Shown here: positions 8,074-16,297 of the stretch, one piece after another | How the letters are laid out: each line of letters starts with the position of its first letter | Numbering within the stretch: the first letter of the stretch is position 1 | Assembly (NCBI GenBank): GCA_035291645.1 | Contig: DATDRQ010000077.1 | Coordinates: forward strand, 1 to 57,477 | DNA length: 57,477 nucleotides | Direction of reading: 5' to 3' | Source: DATDRQ01 sp035291645 | Lineage (GTDB): Bacteria; Chloroflexota; Anaerolineae; Anaerolineales; UBA4823 | The notes under the pieces: model-generated | Database searches by the model: none | What the model saw: only the letters and a program-made list of their open reading frames with translations | What the model was told of the DNA's origin: nothing | Made by a program: the position numbers and the translations under genes

Positions 8074-9360
8074 TCAACGGGTGGCGCGTAAATCCGGCAC
8101 GCGCAGGTAAATCAGCGCGGCAAAAGCCACCATGACCACGGCGTTCATCAAGACGGTCGTTGGCGGACCGAGGCGGGTCGCGATCTGGCCGTTGATCAAG
8201 GCGCCGATCGGCATCAGGCCGAAGAAGATCAAAGAGTACAGGCTCATCACCCGGCCGCGCAGCTCGTCGGGGACGTTCACCTGAACCAGGGCATTCCCGC
8301 TGTTCATCATCACCATGAAGCCCAACCCTGCGCCGAACAGGGTGACCATCGAGAGCGGCAGCTGGCGGGTGGTCGAGAACAGCACCAGAAACACTGGCAT
8401 GAGGAAACTACCCAGGGTGAGCATCTGCCCGCGCGAGCGCGTGCCACCCAGTGCGGCGATCCACAGCGCACCCACCAGGGCTCCCAGGCCGCGCGACGAC
8501 TGCAGCAGTCCGTTGGTGGTGGCGTCGCCTCCCAGCACGTCCACCGCCCAGGCCGGCATGAGTGTGATGAATCCCAGGGCGAACAGGCTGACCATCGCCA
8601 GGTTGAGATTGATGACGCGGATTAACGGGTGCCTCAAGGCATAATGCAGCCCCTCCTTAACTCTGCCGAAAATCGAGATGGTCTGCTGGACAGGGACGAA
8701 AGGCTTAATGCGCATGGCCAGCAGGGCGGCGATCACCGCCAGGAACGAAATCCCGTTGATGGTAAAGCACCAGGCTGGCCCAAGCGCCGCATAAGTCACC
8801 CCGGCGATGGCCGGACCGAGAACGGTGGCGATATTGAACATGGCCGAGTTGAGCGCGATAGCGTTGGTCAGGTCTTCCCGCGCCACCAGCTCGGGGACGA
8901 AAGCCAGCCGGGCCGGCGCGTCGAAAGCGTTGGCGGTGCCCAACAGGAAAGCCAATACAATGATGTGCCAGGGCTGGACCAGTCCGGAAAAGGCCAGCCC
9001 GGCCAGGATAAATGCCAGTACCATCATAGCGGTCTGGGTGATCACCAGCAGCGTGCGGCGGGACATGCGGTCGGCGGCGACCCCGCCGTATAGCATGAAG
9101 AGCCAGGATGGCAGCCCGGCTGCGAAACCGACGTATCCCAGGTAAGCCGGCGAGCGGGTCAGTTCATAGACCAGGAAACCCTGGGCGGTGATTTGCATCC
9201 AGGTGCCGAAGAGCGATACCAGTTGCCCGGCGAACCATAGCCGGTAATTGCGGTGCCGGAGGGCAGCAAAGGTCTGGTTTAGCCATGGAAAGCGCTTTCG
9301 GGAGGGTCTAACCGGCTCGATGAATGCCGCGACCGGCGGTTCTTGGGAAACGGGAGGCGT
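8074..9360 (-). CDS. MFS exporter (EntS/MFS_3-like); start uncertain
   Basis: A major facilitator transporter with about 12 membrane segments; the conserved loop GGVAADRMSRR follows TM2. The first ATG in this frame is at 9198, but in-frame sequence upstream encodes RHRNYRLWFAGQLVSLFGTW, which is the normal N-terminus and first helix of this family, so the protein must start earlier. The frame is closed by a TGA at 9373-9375 and has no ATG, GTG or TTG before 9198. An AGGAG sits six bases before an ACG at 9360-9358, used here as the provisional start. A small indel in the 5' region is the alternative. The substrate is unknown. Confidence 0.75.
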   Translation of the reverse strand, partial: TPPVSQEPPVAAFIEPVRPSRKRFPWLNQTFAALRHRNYRLWFAGQLVSLFGTWMQITAQGFLVYELTRSPAYLGYVGFAAGLPSWLFMLYGGVAADRMSRRTLLVITQTAMMVLAFILAGLAFSGLVQPWHIIVLAFLLGTANAFDAPARLAFVPELVAREDLTNAIALNSAMFNIATVLGPAIAGVTYAALGPAWCFTINGISFLAVIAALLAMRIKPFVPVQQTISIFGRVKEGLHYALRHPLIRVINLNLAMVSLFALGFITLMPAWAVDVLGGDATTNGLLQSSRGLGALVGALWIAALGGTRSRGQMLTLGSFLMPVFLVLFSTTRQLPLSMVTLFGAGLGFMVMMNSGNALVQVNVPDELRGRVMSLYSLIFFGLMPIGALINGQIATRLGPPTTVLMNAVVMVAFAALIYLRVPDLRATR

Positions 9361-9523
9361 GGAAAACTCCTGTCATGCTGTGATAGTCCCCACCATTATA
9401 ATGCGTGCTTAGAGCTGACCGGAGGGAGAGTTCATTCGACTACGAAATCGTCACCGGCTGGCTGTTCTTTCTTGTAACGACGGTCTTTGAGTCCTTTGGT
9501 GTGGTCCGCAAACCGCGCCCAAC

Positions 9524-10735
9524 TTATACCTGCAGCCTTTGTGCCTCCATGACCTGCCTCTTCGGAAGACCTTTTTCCTGCTCCAGCAGCCATAAGGACA
9601 CGTTTCCAGGTTGCATGGTCTCTTCGACCACCTGCAACAATTCATAGGTTATCTTTTCCAAATCCACTTCATCGCGCAACCTGGCGCTGAAGTCTGCCAA
9701 GGTCTTTTCCGCATTGTATTTGCGGCGGTAGAAGCGGCGATCGATAGTCGACTGGATGCGGAGGCGCAAGGGGACGAATAATGCGGCGATGGCCAGCGTG
9801 GAGACGACCGTCACAAGTTCAGTTTGCTCCAGACTGGTGAGGTAACGCAGGAAGGTCTGCAGTGCAATCACGCTGCCAAAATACACCAGCGCCAGCGTAG
9901 CGGTCAGCGTGGCGTAGATCAGCGTGCGCCGGATGAGGACGTCGATCTCCCACAGCCGGTAGCGGTAGATGGCGATGCCTATAGATAGCGGGAGAAGGAT
10001 CAACGATACGATCGAGATGATCCCATTGCCCAGATCGTAGAGTTCGTTCAGAGGACCGGGCTGGTTGAGCGATGGGAAGAGCACACCCGGTAAGATCGCT
10101 GCGGACGAACCGACAATAAACGCCGCTAAGCCGAACACGACCCACTTGGTTTGTTGGCGTTGCACCGGATTGGACACCCGCATATAGCGGTAGATCTGAG
10201 CGACCAGACCGCTGCCCAGGAAAATAAACCAGGATAGAGATGAGAATGGATCGGGCAATTTCAACGGTCCGATTGGTTGGCTGACCAGGACGAGTGCGAT
10301 CAAAGCTATCGTTAGTAACCTTGTCCAGCGTGGCACAAACCGCCCATCGGGGAAGAGATACAGGAATAGTAGCAGCAATACCAGCCCGAGAATCCTCACG
10401 AAGTTGACTGGGATCGACCAGCTGGGGTCACTCTCCAGAAGCTCGTCCCAGGAGGGTGAAAGCGTTGCCCCAAAAGTCACCAGGAAGAGTGAGACGAATA
10501 ACGCCATCCAATCAGCCGGCTTGCGCCAAACGATGACCAGAGCGATGGTGGTATAAGCGATCAGAAGCACGACCTCAACCACGATGAAGTTGATCTCGCG
10601 CAACATAAAGCGCGCAGGCGCGCTGGCAATGAAAATCCCCAGGGTCAAGAGAATCAGCCCGGCCCAGATCGACCGTGCCAGGATGAGCCAGCCACCACTC
10701 AAGCGATTTTCTACTTTGCCAGGTGAATCGGTCAT
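9524..10735 (-). CDS. Multi-pass membrane protein, sensor-module-like
   Basis: A 403-residue protein with eight or nine hydrophobic segments, a FLYLFPDGRFVPRW loop, and NPVQRQQTKWVVFG before a further membrane helix. The soluble tail (about 330-403) contains FYRRKYNAEKTLADFSARLRDE and VVEETMQPGNVSLWLL. From memory these features also head sensor kinases and adenylate-cyclase-like proteins of Chloroflexota, where a GAF or kinase domain follows; here the protein ends before any catalytic domain. It may be a sensory or signal-relay membrane protein. No partner kinase lies next to it. Confidence 0.75.
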   Translation of the reverse strand: MTDSPGKVENRLSGGWLILARSIWAGLILLTLGIFIASAPARFMLREINFIVVEVVLLIAYTTIALVIVWRKPADWMALFVSLFLVTFGATLSPSWDELLESDPSWSIPVNFVRILGLVLLLLFLYLFPDGRFVPRWTRLLTIALIALVLVSQPIGPLKLPDPFSSLSWFIFLGSGLVAQIYRYMRVSNPVQRQQTKWVVFGLAAFIVGSSAAILPGVLFPSLNQPGPLNELYDLGNGIISIVSLILLPLSIGIAIYRYRLWEIDVLIRRTLIYATLTATLALVYFGSVIALQTFLRYLTSLEQTELVTVVSTLAIAALFVPLRLRIQSTIDRRFYRRKYNAEKTLADFSARLRDEVDLEKITYELLQVVEETMQPGNVSLWLLEQEKGLPKRQVMEAQRLQV

Positions 10736-10941
10736 CGTTCCACTGTTTTTTATTTGCGGAATTCTCTATTAGGATAAATTATATCCAATTATATCTTATG
10801 CCAATTTACAGGGAAATCAATGGGCAAGTCCGTGATGCGTGTAACCTTGCACGATCCACCGCCTGTTGTCAAACGGCGGCAGTGGTGGTCCATTGTCTTT
10901 ACCATTCGGTCGGGGAGGCCGCGTGCTCTGGCGGCTGTGAA

Positions 10942-11688
10942 TCACTGAGTGTGCGGGTCGATGAAGGTGATCGATTCGATTACAGCCTCGATCGCCTTAT
11001 CGCCTTCGGCCAGGTTTTCCTCCCCGCCAGGCTGCTCGACGATCAGGGCGATGGCATAGAACAACTGCGAGTCGGAGGCTGCCACCATCAGGATCTGCCC
11101 GGCGACCTTTTCTCCGCTCAGCCGACCGGTAATATCGGCTGCCAAACCGTCCTTCTTGCCGATATTCACGGCGTAGGGTGAGCCGGCATTGAATTCCTCC
11201 ATCCCGCCGCCGACTCCGCTCAGTAGTTGGTCCAGGTGTTCCTCGAGCGACCCGCCGGACTGTACGGGAACTCCAGTCATCGAGAGGATGATTGTGCCGT
11301 CCCTGTTCACCAGGGTGGCCTGGTCGGGTTTAAGGTGTAGGTCATAACCGACTACCGGGCGGAACGAGAAGCCAGCATCTTCAATGGTGCGCAAATCGCC
11401 CAGGGTGATAGCAGAACGGGCAGTTGCGACTGCTTCATTGTTGGTCGTCGGCTTGGGTGGCGAAGTAGGCGCCGGCGAAGCAGGCACAGAGTCTGCAGAA
11501 AACTCAACCAGATCCGCAGTCGATGCCATGACGGGTTCCTGAGTCAGTAGCACCGGCTGAGCCTCGGAGGCCGTTGGAGGAGCGCTGACCACCGTGGAAC
11601 CATAGGCAACTGGCGCGCAGGCAGTGACAGCCAGGAACTGTAAAACTGCCACCAGGCAGATCCCCCCGGCGCTTCGGGTCTTATTCAT
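10942..11688 (-). CDS. Putative lipoprotein, DcrB/PsbP-like fold possible
   Basis: A 248-residue exported protein: a positively charged start, a hydrophobic stretch, and a lipobox LAVTAC with Cys24. Residues 30-90 are a Pro/Ser/Thr/Ala-rich linker. The remaining domain (GFSFRPVVGYDLHLKP, then a strand-rich segment, then KAIEAVIESITF at the end) has the length and pattern of small PsbP/DcrB-type domains that Chloroflexota often carry on lipoproteins. That assignment is by pattern only. It is a single gene, convergent with nothing on its left for about 200 bases. Confidence 0.7.
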   Translation of the reverse strand: MNKTRSAGGICLVAVLQFLAVTACAPVAYGSTVVSAPPTASEAQPVLLTQEPVMASTADLVEFSADSVPASPAPTSPPKPTTNNEAVATARSAITLGDLRTIEDAGFSFRPVVGYDLHLKPDQATLVNRDGTIILSMTGVPVQSGGSLEEHLDQLLSGVGGGMEEFNAGSPYAVNIGKKDGLAADITGRLSGEKVAGQILMVAASDSQLFYAIALIVEQPGGEENLAEGDKAIEAVIESITFIDPHTQ

Positions 11689-12031
11689 GATGACCTTCTC
11701 GAATTTGTGCTCTGGACTACAATTAGTTCAATATAAAAAGCCAGTCCACCCGGGTCTGGCTTGACAGTATGATTCCCGCTTGTCTTTTCTAAAACCTGGA
11801 TTCCGAATCCTTTTGCCTGGCTTGGGGACCGCACCTGACCGAATCAGGACGACCTTCGACTCTTTGCGCGTGGCTTAGATACCGTAATTAGTCCAATTCT
11901 ACCCGGATTCGAGCCGGCTTTCAAGACCTTTCGGTAACATTATCATTTGACTGGACTAGGACCTGCCGGGGATTTCTGGATCCAGGTGAAAATTTTAAGG
12001 TTGCAGCAAGGCACCGAACCAGAGGATCTTT
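11689..12031. other. Intergenic region between a lipoprotein gene and the protease operon
   Basis: This 343-base gap contains the hairpin at 11735-11762 and otherwise no convincing reading frame, promoter or structured RNA that I can recognise. It should hold the promoter of the lipoprotein gene at its left end (read on the minus strand), but no good -35/-10 pair was found. Confidence 0.5.
11735..11762 (-). terminator. Rho-independent terminator of the protease operon
   Basis: On the minus strand AAGCCAG, an 11-base loop, CTGGCTT and then TTTAT form a hairpin with a short T-run. It lies about 270 bases beyond the stop of the 93-residue protein and just upstream of the next minus-strand gene, so it would separate the two units. 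Confidence 0.6.
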
Positions 12032-12313
12032 TCAGAATGCCGTGATCTCGCCGACCTCCTGAATATCGATAGGGATATTTTCTATCTGGGCAGGGATGCG
12101 GTCTTCGGGTGAGAGTTGTGATTCCGGCAGTTTGTGCTTGACCAGGACTACCACGGATACGGTATTCGTCGGCTGCCCGCCGACCTGGCGGAAGCCGACC
12201 CCGACACCGACCACGTTCGGCTTCGAGAGCAGCTCCTGTTCGTACGCCTGTTTCACCGCCAGTGCCCTTTGGGTGGCGGCCTGAAGATCGGAAGGGTCGT
12301 ATTCTGAGCTCAT
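12032..12313 (-). CDS. Free-standing copy of the protease N-terminal domain
   Basis: A 93-residue protein whose residues 29-90 align with residues 20-83 of the preceding protease: KPNVVGVGVGFRQVGGQPT against TPNVVGVGVGYEVSGGVPT, then VVVLVKHKLP against VVVLVRRKLP, then SPEDRIPAQI and IDIQEVGEI. It overlaps the protease stop codon by four bases (ATGA), so the two are translationally coupled. No signal peptide is visible. A role as inhibitor, chaperone or scaffold for the protease is an inference from the duplication. It may instead be a freely associating domain of unrelated function. Confidence 0.75.
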   Translation of the reverse strand: MSSEYDPSDLQAATQRALAVKQAYEQELLSKPNVVGVGVGFRQVGGQPTNTVSVVVLVKHKLPESQLSPEDRIPAQIENIPIDIQEVGEITAF

Positions 12314-13320
12314 ATCACTACCTGCAAATCATCGAGCACGGCCTGGATCGGATTGAAGATCGTGGTCTGGTTCGAACCGGCGAAGAGCAAGCCAACGGCT
12401 CGCAGTGAATCCCCCGCGACCACCAGAGAGCCGGAATCGCCGCCTTGCGACATCGGTCCTGCGATCAGCTGGTTCTGGAAGACCGCGGTTTTCCCAACCC
12501 CGTAACTGACGCTGACCGTTGCGTTCAGCAAGTTGATCTGCCCGGTGGTGAAACCGGTCGTGCGGCCAGATTTCCGCACGGGCATTCCCAGGGTGGCTTC
12601 GACCGTCCCGGAAACTGTGCCGATCTCCAGGATCTCGTCCAGGACATCCGCGTCGTTGAGCGGGCGGGCCAGGGCGGCGTCGATCATGTTGGTGGCTTGC
12701 GGGTTGGAGCGGTGTGAATCCAGCCGGTGGCTCGAACCCAGCAGGCGGGCGATGGCGTTGCCGAGTTCGACGTAAGCATTCGCCAGGCTGCAACTCCCCG
12801 GAGAAGAGGAAAAATCGATCGGGCGGAAGCGCTCGAGAGTGGCGATCTGGTCCAGGTTGGTCGAGCCGCCGTCGGCGGGACCCGGCTGCAAAATGGCGTC
12901 GCCAGGCGTGGCGTCGTTGCTGTTGGCGAGCACGTGGTTGTTGGAAAGGATCAGGCGGGTATTGGTATTCTTGTCGCGCACCACACAGCCCAGGGTGCCG
13001 GCAGTGATCTTGAAATGGCCGAGGCTGACCCCGCCGGGGGCCGGTCGCCAGCGATCCGTACGAGCCTGTTGGGCTCTCAACTCGCCGACCTCGACCACGT
13101 CGACCGGGACGCTGTCCACCCGCTTCGGCAGCACCGCCTCCGGCGACAGGGCGGCCAGGGGCAGCTTGCGCCGCACCAGGACGACCACTCCGATCTGTCC
13201 GGTCGGGACCCCGCCTGACACCTCGTATCCTACCCCGACGCCGACCACATTAGGGGTGGACATGATCTGAGCTTCTACCGACTCTTTAACCTGGTTGACT
13301 TCCTCGACCTGCGGGGACAT
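12310..13320 (-). CDS. Trypsin-like (chymotrypsin-fold) serine protease with N-terminal domain
   Basis: A 336-residue protein. Residues 20-85 are a small VGVGVGY/VVVLV domain, probably a propeptide-like or regulatory module. Residues 95-336 look like a chymotrypsin-fold protease of the Nal1-like group: His129 in ILSNNHVLA, a probable Asp214 in NMIDAALARP, and Ser296 in QGGDSGSLV; the typical GRTTGFTTG strand precedes the Ser. No signal peptide is seen, so it may act in the cytoplasm or leave by an unrecognised route. It is co-transcribed with the 93-residue protein that repeats its first domain. Confidence 0.85.
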   Translation of the reverse strand: MSPQVEEVNQVKESVEAQIMSTPNVVGVGVGYEVSGGVPTGQIGVVVLVRRKLPLAALSPEAVLPKRVDSVPVDVVEVGELRAQQARTDRWRPAPGGVSLGHFKITAGTLGCVVRDKNTNTRLILSNNHVLANSNDATPGDAILQPGPADGGSTNLDQIATLERFRPIDFSSSPGSCSLANAYVELGNAIARLLGSSHRLDSHRSNPQATNMIDAALARPLNDADVLDEILEIGTVSGTVEATLGMPVRKSGRTTGFTTGQINLLNATVSVSYGVGKTAVFQNQLIAGPMSQGGDSGSLVVAGDSLRAVGLLFAGSNQTTIFNPIQAVLDDLQVVI

Positions 13321-13495
13321 GGGCTACCTCCTGGTTTTCGAAATGCGAGCACTGGTCTGCAGACTTTCTTGATCCGAGCCAAGGATCTGGGAACGGTAAG
13401 CGGATTGTATCACCACTTCGGCATAAAATAATGGGAGGAATAGGTATAATGGATATTAATAGTCTTATTATTCCCGTTACAGGCGGTCAAAAGCC

Positions 13496-13528
13496 GCTCG
13501 CACTTCTTGGGCCACGCAAAATGATTGT
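13496..13528. repeat. Dispersed repeat, copy 1
   Basis: GCTCGCACTTC, then CACGCAAAATGATTGT, recurs with few changes at 53089-53122 in a different intergenic region. Both copies lie in non-coding DNA just upstream of a plus-strand gene. Confidence 0.5.
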
Positions 13529-13573
13529 GCCAAGGGGCAGTCATTTGCCGCCCCGGATATGAATGAGGAAATT

Positions 13574-14008
13574 ATGGCATCAGAAGAGATAGTCTTTGAC
13601 AGCCCGAAAGGGTGGGTGAGGAGTCATATTCGGGATTATGTGGAGAGCGATGGCAAGAAAGGTCACCGATGGCGAGGGCTGCCCACGCTGTTATTGACCA
13701 CGGTCGGTCGCAAGTCGGGAAAACTTCGCCGAACGGCGTTGATCTATGGTCGAGATGGGCAAAGCTACCTGCTGGTGGCATCGAACGGTGGCGCGCCGAA
13801 TCATCCGTTATGGTATCTGAATCTGGTCGAAAACTCTGAGGTCGAATTGCAAGTAGGTGCAGACAAGTTCCCTGCACACGCCCGCACCGCTACCACAGAG
13901 GAAAAACCGCGCTTGTGGAAACTGATGACGAAAATCTTTCCACACTACGACATATATCAAGCTAAAGCCGGCCGGGATATTCCAGTAGTGGTCGTTGAAC
14001 CGATCTAA
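13574..14008 (+). CDS. Deazaflavin (F420)-dependent nitroreductase-family protein
   Basis: A 144-residue protein of the DUF385/Ddn family, split-barrel enzymes that usually bind F420 and reduce quinones or nitro compounds. Diagnostic segments are LLTTVGRKSGKLRRTALIYG (cofactor phosphate-binding Lys/Ser/Arg), YLLVASNGGAPNHPLWYLNL and VELQVGADKFPAHART. The length is normal. Of two in-frame ATGs (13559, 13574) the second has GAGGAA at proper distance and is preferred. It is a single gene. Use of F420 is inferred from family; other members can bind other flavins. Confidence 0.88.
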   Translation: MASEEIVFDSPKGWVRSHIRDYVESDGKKGHRWRGLPTLLLTTVGRKSGKLRRTALIYGRDGQSYLLVASNGGAPNHPLWYLNLVENSEVELQVGADKFPAHARTATTEEKPRLWKLMTKIFPHYDIYQAKAGRDIPVVVVEPI

Positions 14009-14133
14009 CAGTACCAATTTCCAATATGAAGCGCATTCACTTGATTCACAACCACGGCATTCAGGTGCCTGGACCAGGCGAGCGCGCCAGGGCTTCAGCC
14101 GCAGAAATTCGCGGCTCATCTCGCCCTCCGGGT

Positions 14134-15021
14134 TCAGGTTTGATTCGACAGGCTGTAGCCCAATTCGGCAGTGCTTGATAGTGTCAGGAGGCCCATCGCT
14201 CCGGCCGGGGAGTGTAGCCAGAGCCGCTGCGGGTGGCCGGCAGCACTGCCATGCTGGCGGCGCAGGCTACCAGCCCCTTCCCCTGCCTGCTCCAGGACAA
14301 GCCCGGCAGCCTGAAGGGAGAAAGAAACCGCTGCCGCGCCCGGCGGGGTATAGCCAGACCCTGGCTCGACCTCTGGCTGCCTGCGAAGTAAAGCCCGATA
14401 GCGCGCCGTGCTGGCAGCCAGATCGGCCACGGCGATCGAGATGGCGGCAACCCCGCTCGCCCGGTTGATATGTTGGGTTGCTTGACCTTCAGGGACCCGC
14501 AGATTACGCGGGGTGACATCGTCGATCAAGAAAGGCAGGTCACGCGTCCTCGGGCAGGCGGTGCGCCAGGAGATCTGCTGCTGGTCTGGGCGAACACGAC
14601 CGCCCGGCGCGGGACCATCCAGCTCCAGGCCGCGCTCCCTGACTGACGGGAGCACATGATCCAGGTTCACGGCTCCCAGGGCGAAATCGTTGATCCCCGG
14701 ACCGATGAGCAAGGATTCTACGAAACGGCGGCCTAAAGGTGTGCGGCCGGCCGGATGGCGCTCCAGGAGACCGAGACGGTCAAGCAGGCGCAGCACGGGG
14801 AGACTGCGCTTTTGGTAAGCGGCGAGCAACTCGATGTATGAGCCATCGCCAAAGGATATCAGGGCGTTGTGGCTGAGCTGACCGGCGTGCACACCCCCGG
14901 GGGTGACCGTGAAGCCCATCGCAGAAAACTGCTGCGCTGCGCTAACCAGGTCGGCGACGACCAGGACGGCGTGATCGAAGATAAGGGCTCGCTGGGTTTC
15001 AGCCTGGCCTGGTTGGTTCAT
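14134..15021 (-). CDS. VOC/glyoxalase-like domain protein
   Basis: A 295-residue protein with the Glyoxalase_3-type arrangement: FDHAVLVVADLVSAAQQFSAMGF at the start (metal-ligand His), GQLSHNALISFGDGSYIELLA (Glu ligand), and a second weaker repeat near residue 190 (ISIAVADLAASTARYRALL). These are two beta-alpha-beta-beta-beta modules of the vicinal-oxygen-chelate fold. The substrate is unknown. It stands alone, facing away from the following membrane-protein pair. Confidence 0.8.
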   Translation of the reverse strand: MNQPGQAETQRALIFDHAVLVVADLVSAAQQFSAMGFTVTPGGVHAGQLSHNALISFGDGSYIELLAAYQKRSLPVLRLLDRLGLLERHPAGRTPLGRRFVESLLIGPGINDFALGAVNLDHVLPSVRERGLELDGPAPGGRVRPDQQQISWRTACPRTRDLPFLIDDVTPRNLRVPEGQATQHINRASGVAAISIAVADLAASTARYRALLRRQPEVEPGSGYTPPGAAAVSFSLQAAGLVLEQAGEGAGSLRRQHGSAAGHPQRLWLHSPAGAMGLLTLSSTAELGYSLSNQT

Positions 15022-15080
15022 TCCTGGTGTAGGGTATACAGGTGAAGCGCTTCGATCTTGGCGAAATGGTGCTCTACAGA

Positions 15081-15584
15081 TTACTTCTTCTTTCGTTTAA
15101 TACCTGCCTGGATTGCGATGCCGGAAAGGACGAGGGCGAAGAACAGGACGTTCTCCACCACCTGGCTCGCCTCCACGGCGTTGGCGATCAGGAAGGCTCC
15201 AATCACCGAAGAGAGCAGGATCAGCGCCCAATCGAAGAACAGGCCGATCAAGATCACCCCCAGGATGCCGCCAAAAATGAAGGCTAACCAGGCGAAGTTG
15301 ACCTCGCCCATCCCCAGAAATTGAAGTAAATTTAGGGCGATCACCCCACCGCCGAGGAATCCGGCCAGCCCGATGGCGACCCCTTGTAAGAAAATGGCGA
15401 TCAGTGCGCCGGCGATCCCGGCTGCGATCGCCACCAGCAGGACTAACCAGCCCAGATCGCTGCCGAGTGCCTGCCCGGCGAAGTAGAAGCCGGCCAGGAA
15501 TCCCAGAACGGAGACCAGCAGCCAGAACAGCTTGCGCCCAAGGACGAGCAGCAACCCGCCGATTATTAAGAATAGGATGTTCAT
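15081..15584 (-). CDS. DUF4203-like membrane protein
   Basis: A 167-residue, very hydrophobic protein with about seven membrane segments, Gly-rich helices (GFLAGFYFAG, GLAGFLGGGVIAL) and a basic tail ending in KRKKK. The composition and the GLFFDWALILLSS segment fit the DUF4203/TMEM198-like family of unknown function. Its start overlaps the stop of the DUF2277 gene by four bases, so the two form an operon. Confidence 0.75.
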   Translation of the reverse strand: MNILFLIIGGLLLVLGRKLFWLLVSVLGFLAGFYFAGQALGSDLGWLVLLVAIAAGIAGALIAIFLQGVAIGLAGFLGGGVIALNLLQFLGMGEVNFAWLAFIFGGILGVILIGLFFDWALILLSSVIGAFLIANAVEASQVVENVLFFALVLSGIAIQAGIKRKKK

Positions 15585-15823
15585 GGTTCTTCTGTCTCTG
15601 GGACAGGCTGGATCGCCAGGGAGGGTGAGGCAGGCAGGCCGGCGAGCAACCTGCGGGTGGCTTCGGCGACCTGTGCTACCGCTCGCTCGAAGGCTGCCTG
15701 GTTGGCGCGCGAGGGTTTTCGGTAGCCGCTGACCTTGCGGACGTACTGGAGCGCGGCTGCTTGGATCTCCGCCTCGCTTGCCGGTCCCCCACTTGAGCGC
15801 AGCGTGTGGATGCTTCTACACAT
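15581..15823 (-). CDS. DUF2277 family protein
   Basis: An 80-residue protein starting MCRSIHTLRSSGGPASEAEI and containing AALQYVRKVSGYRKPSRANQAAFERAV, the clear hallmark of DUF2277, a small family of unknown function found across bacteria. The conserved Cys2 and the Arg/Lys-rich core suggest a ligand- or nucleic-acid-binding role, but none is established. A TATAAT element ends seven bases before the ATG, so the mRNA may be leaderless. The downstream partner is the DUF4203-like membrane protein. Confidence 0.88.
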   Translation of the reverse strand: MCRSIHTLRSSGGPASEAEIQAAALQYVRKVSGYRKPSRANQAAFERAVAQVAEATRRLLAGLPASPSLAIQPVPETEEP

Positions 15824-15829
15824 AGTTCA

Positions 15830-15835
15830 ATTATA
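15830..15835 (-). promoter_or_regulatory. -10 element of the DUF2277 gene
   Basis: TATAAT on the minus strand, placed so that the predicted +1 is the A of the ATG at 15823. No convincing -35 hexamer is present. Confidence 0.4.
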
Positions 15836-16006
15836 TCCTTATCTATTCGATCGATTTTCCCGTTGATTCGACCATTCTTAAATCGCCGAAGACAACGGGT
15901 CGAGCTGGATCGAGCTAATCTCCGCGTTTAACGGAAAAAGTCTTGGTGAAGTTCCAACCCTGGCTCTTAAAATGACCAGGGATTATACAATTATACAAAA
16001 GTCCTG

Positions 16007-16035
16007 TTGACTCTCCGCTATTTCTCCCCTATAAT
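16007..16035 (+). promoter_or_regulatory. Sigma-70 promoter of the M28 peptidase gene
   Basis: TTGACT and TATAAT with an exact 17-base spacer, one mismatch in total. It implies a 5' leader of about 255 bases before the peptidase start. Confidence 0.75.
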
Positions 16036-16297
16036 TACTCTCTATAACTATCCGATATATCTAAAATAATCCTGTTTCCGGCGGTTGCCTCGATATCTCA
16101 AACGTTGAACCGGGTTTCAAAAAAAGTCCTGCGGTTTTTGGGCGGGGAATCAAGCACCATCAACCCGTTGCAAAATCATTCCATACACTTGTTGAAAAGG
16201 AGGTGGGTAATAAATCCTGATCTATCCAAAACATCATGGATCGACCGATGATGGATGCTACACAAACAAATTCGAACGCCAAGAGGAGTGAAATAAG

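Larger units (their letters stand above)
15824..16297. other. Intergenic region upstream of the M28 peptidase
   Basis: This 474-base region separates divergent genes. It holds a minus-strand TATAAT (15830-15835), a CCCTGG/CCAGGG inverted repeat (15958-15981), a direct repeat ATTATACAATTATACAA (15982 onward), the peptidase promoter (16007-16035), and a CATCAT/ATGATG hairpin (16232-16253). No further gene is visible. Confidence 0.6.

Noticed and set aside
13521..13540. A TGGCAC word resembling a sigma-54 promoter on the minus strand
   Set aside because: The GG to GC distance is 12 rather than 10 bases, and no minus-strand gene start fits.
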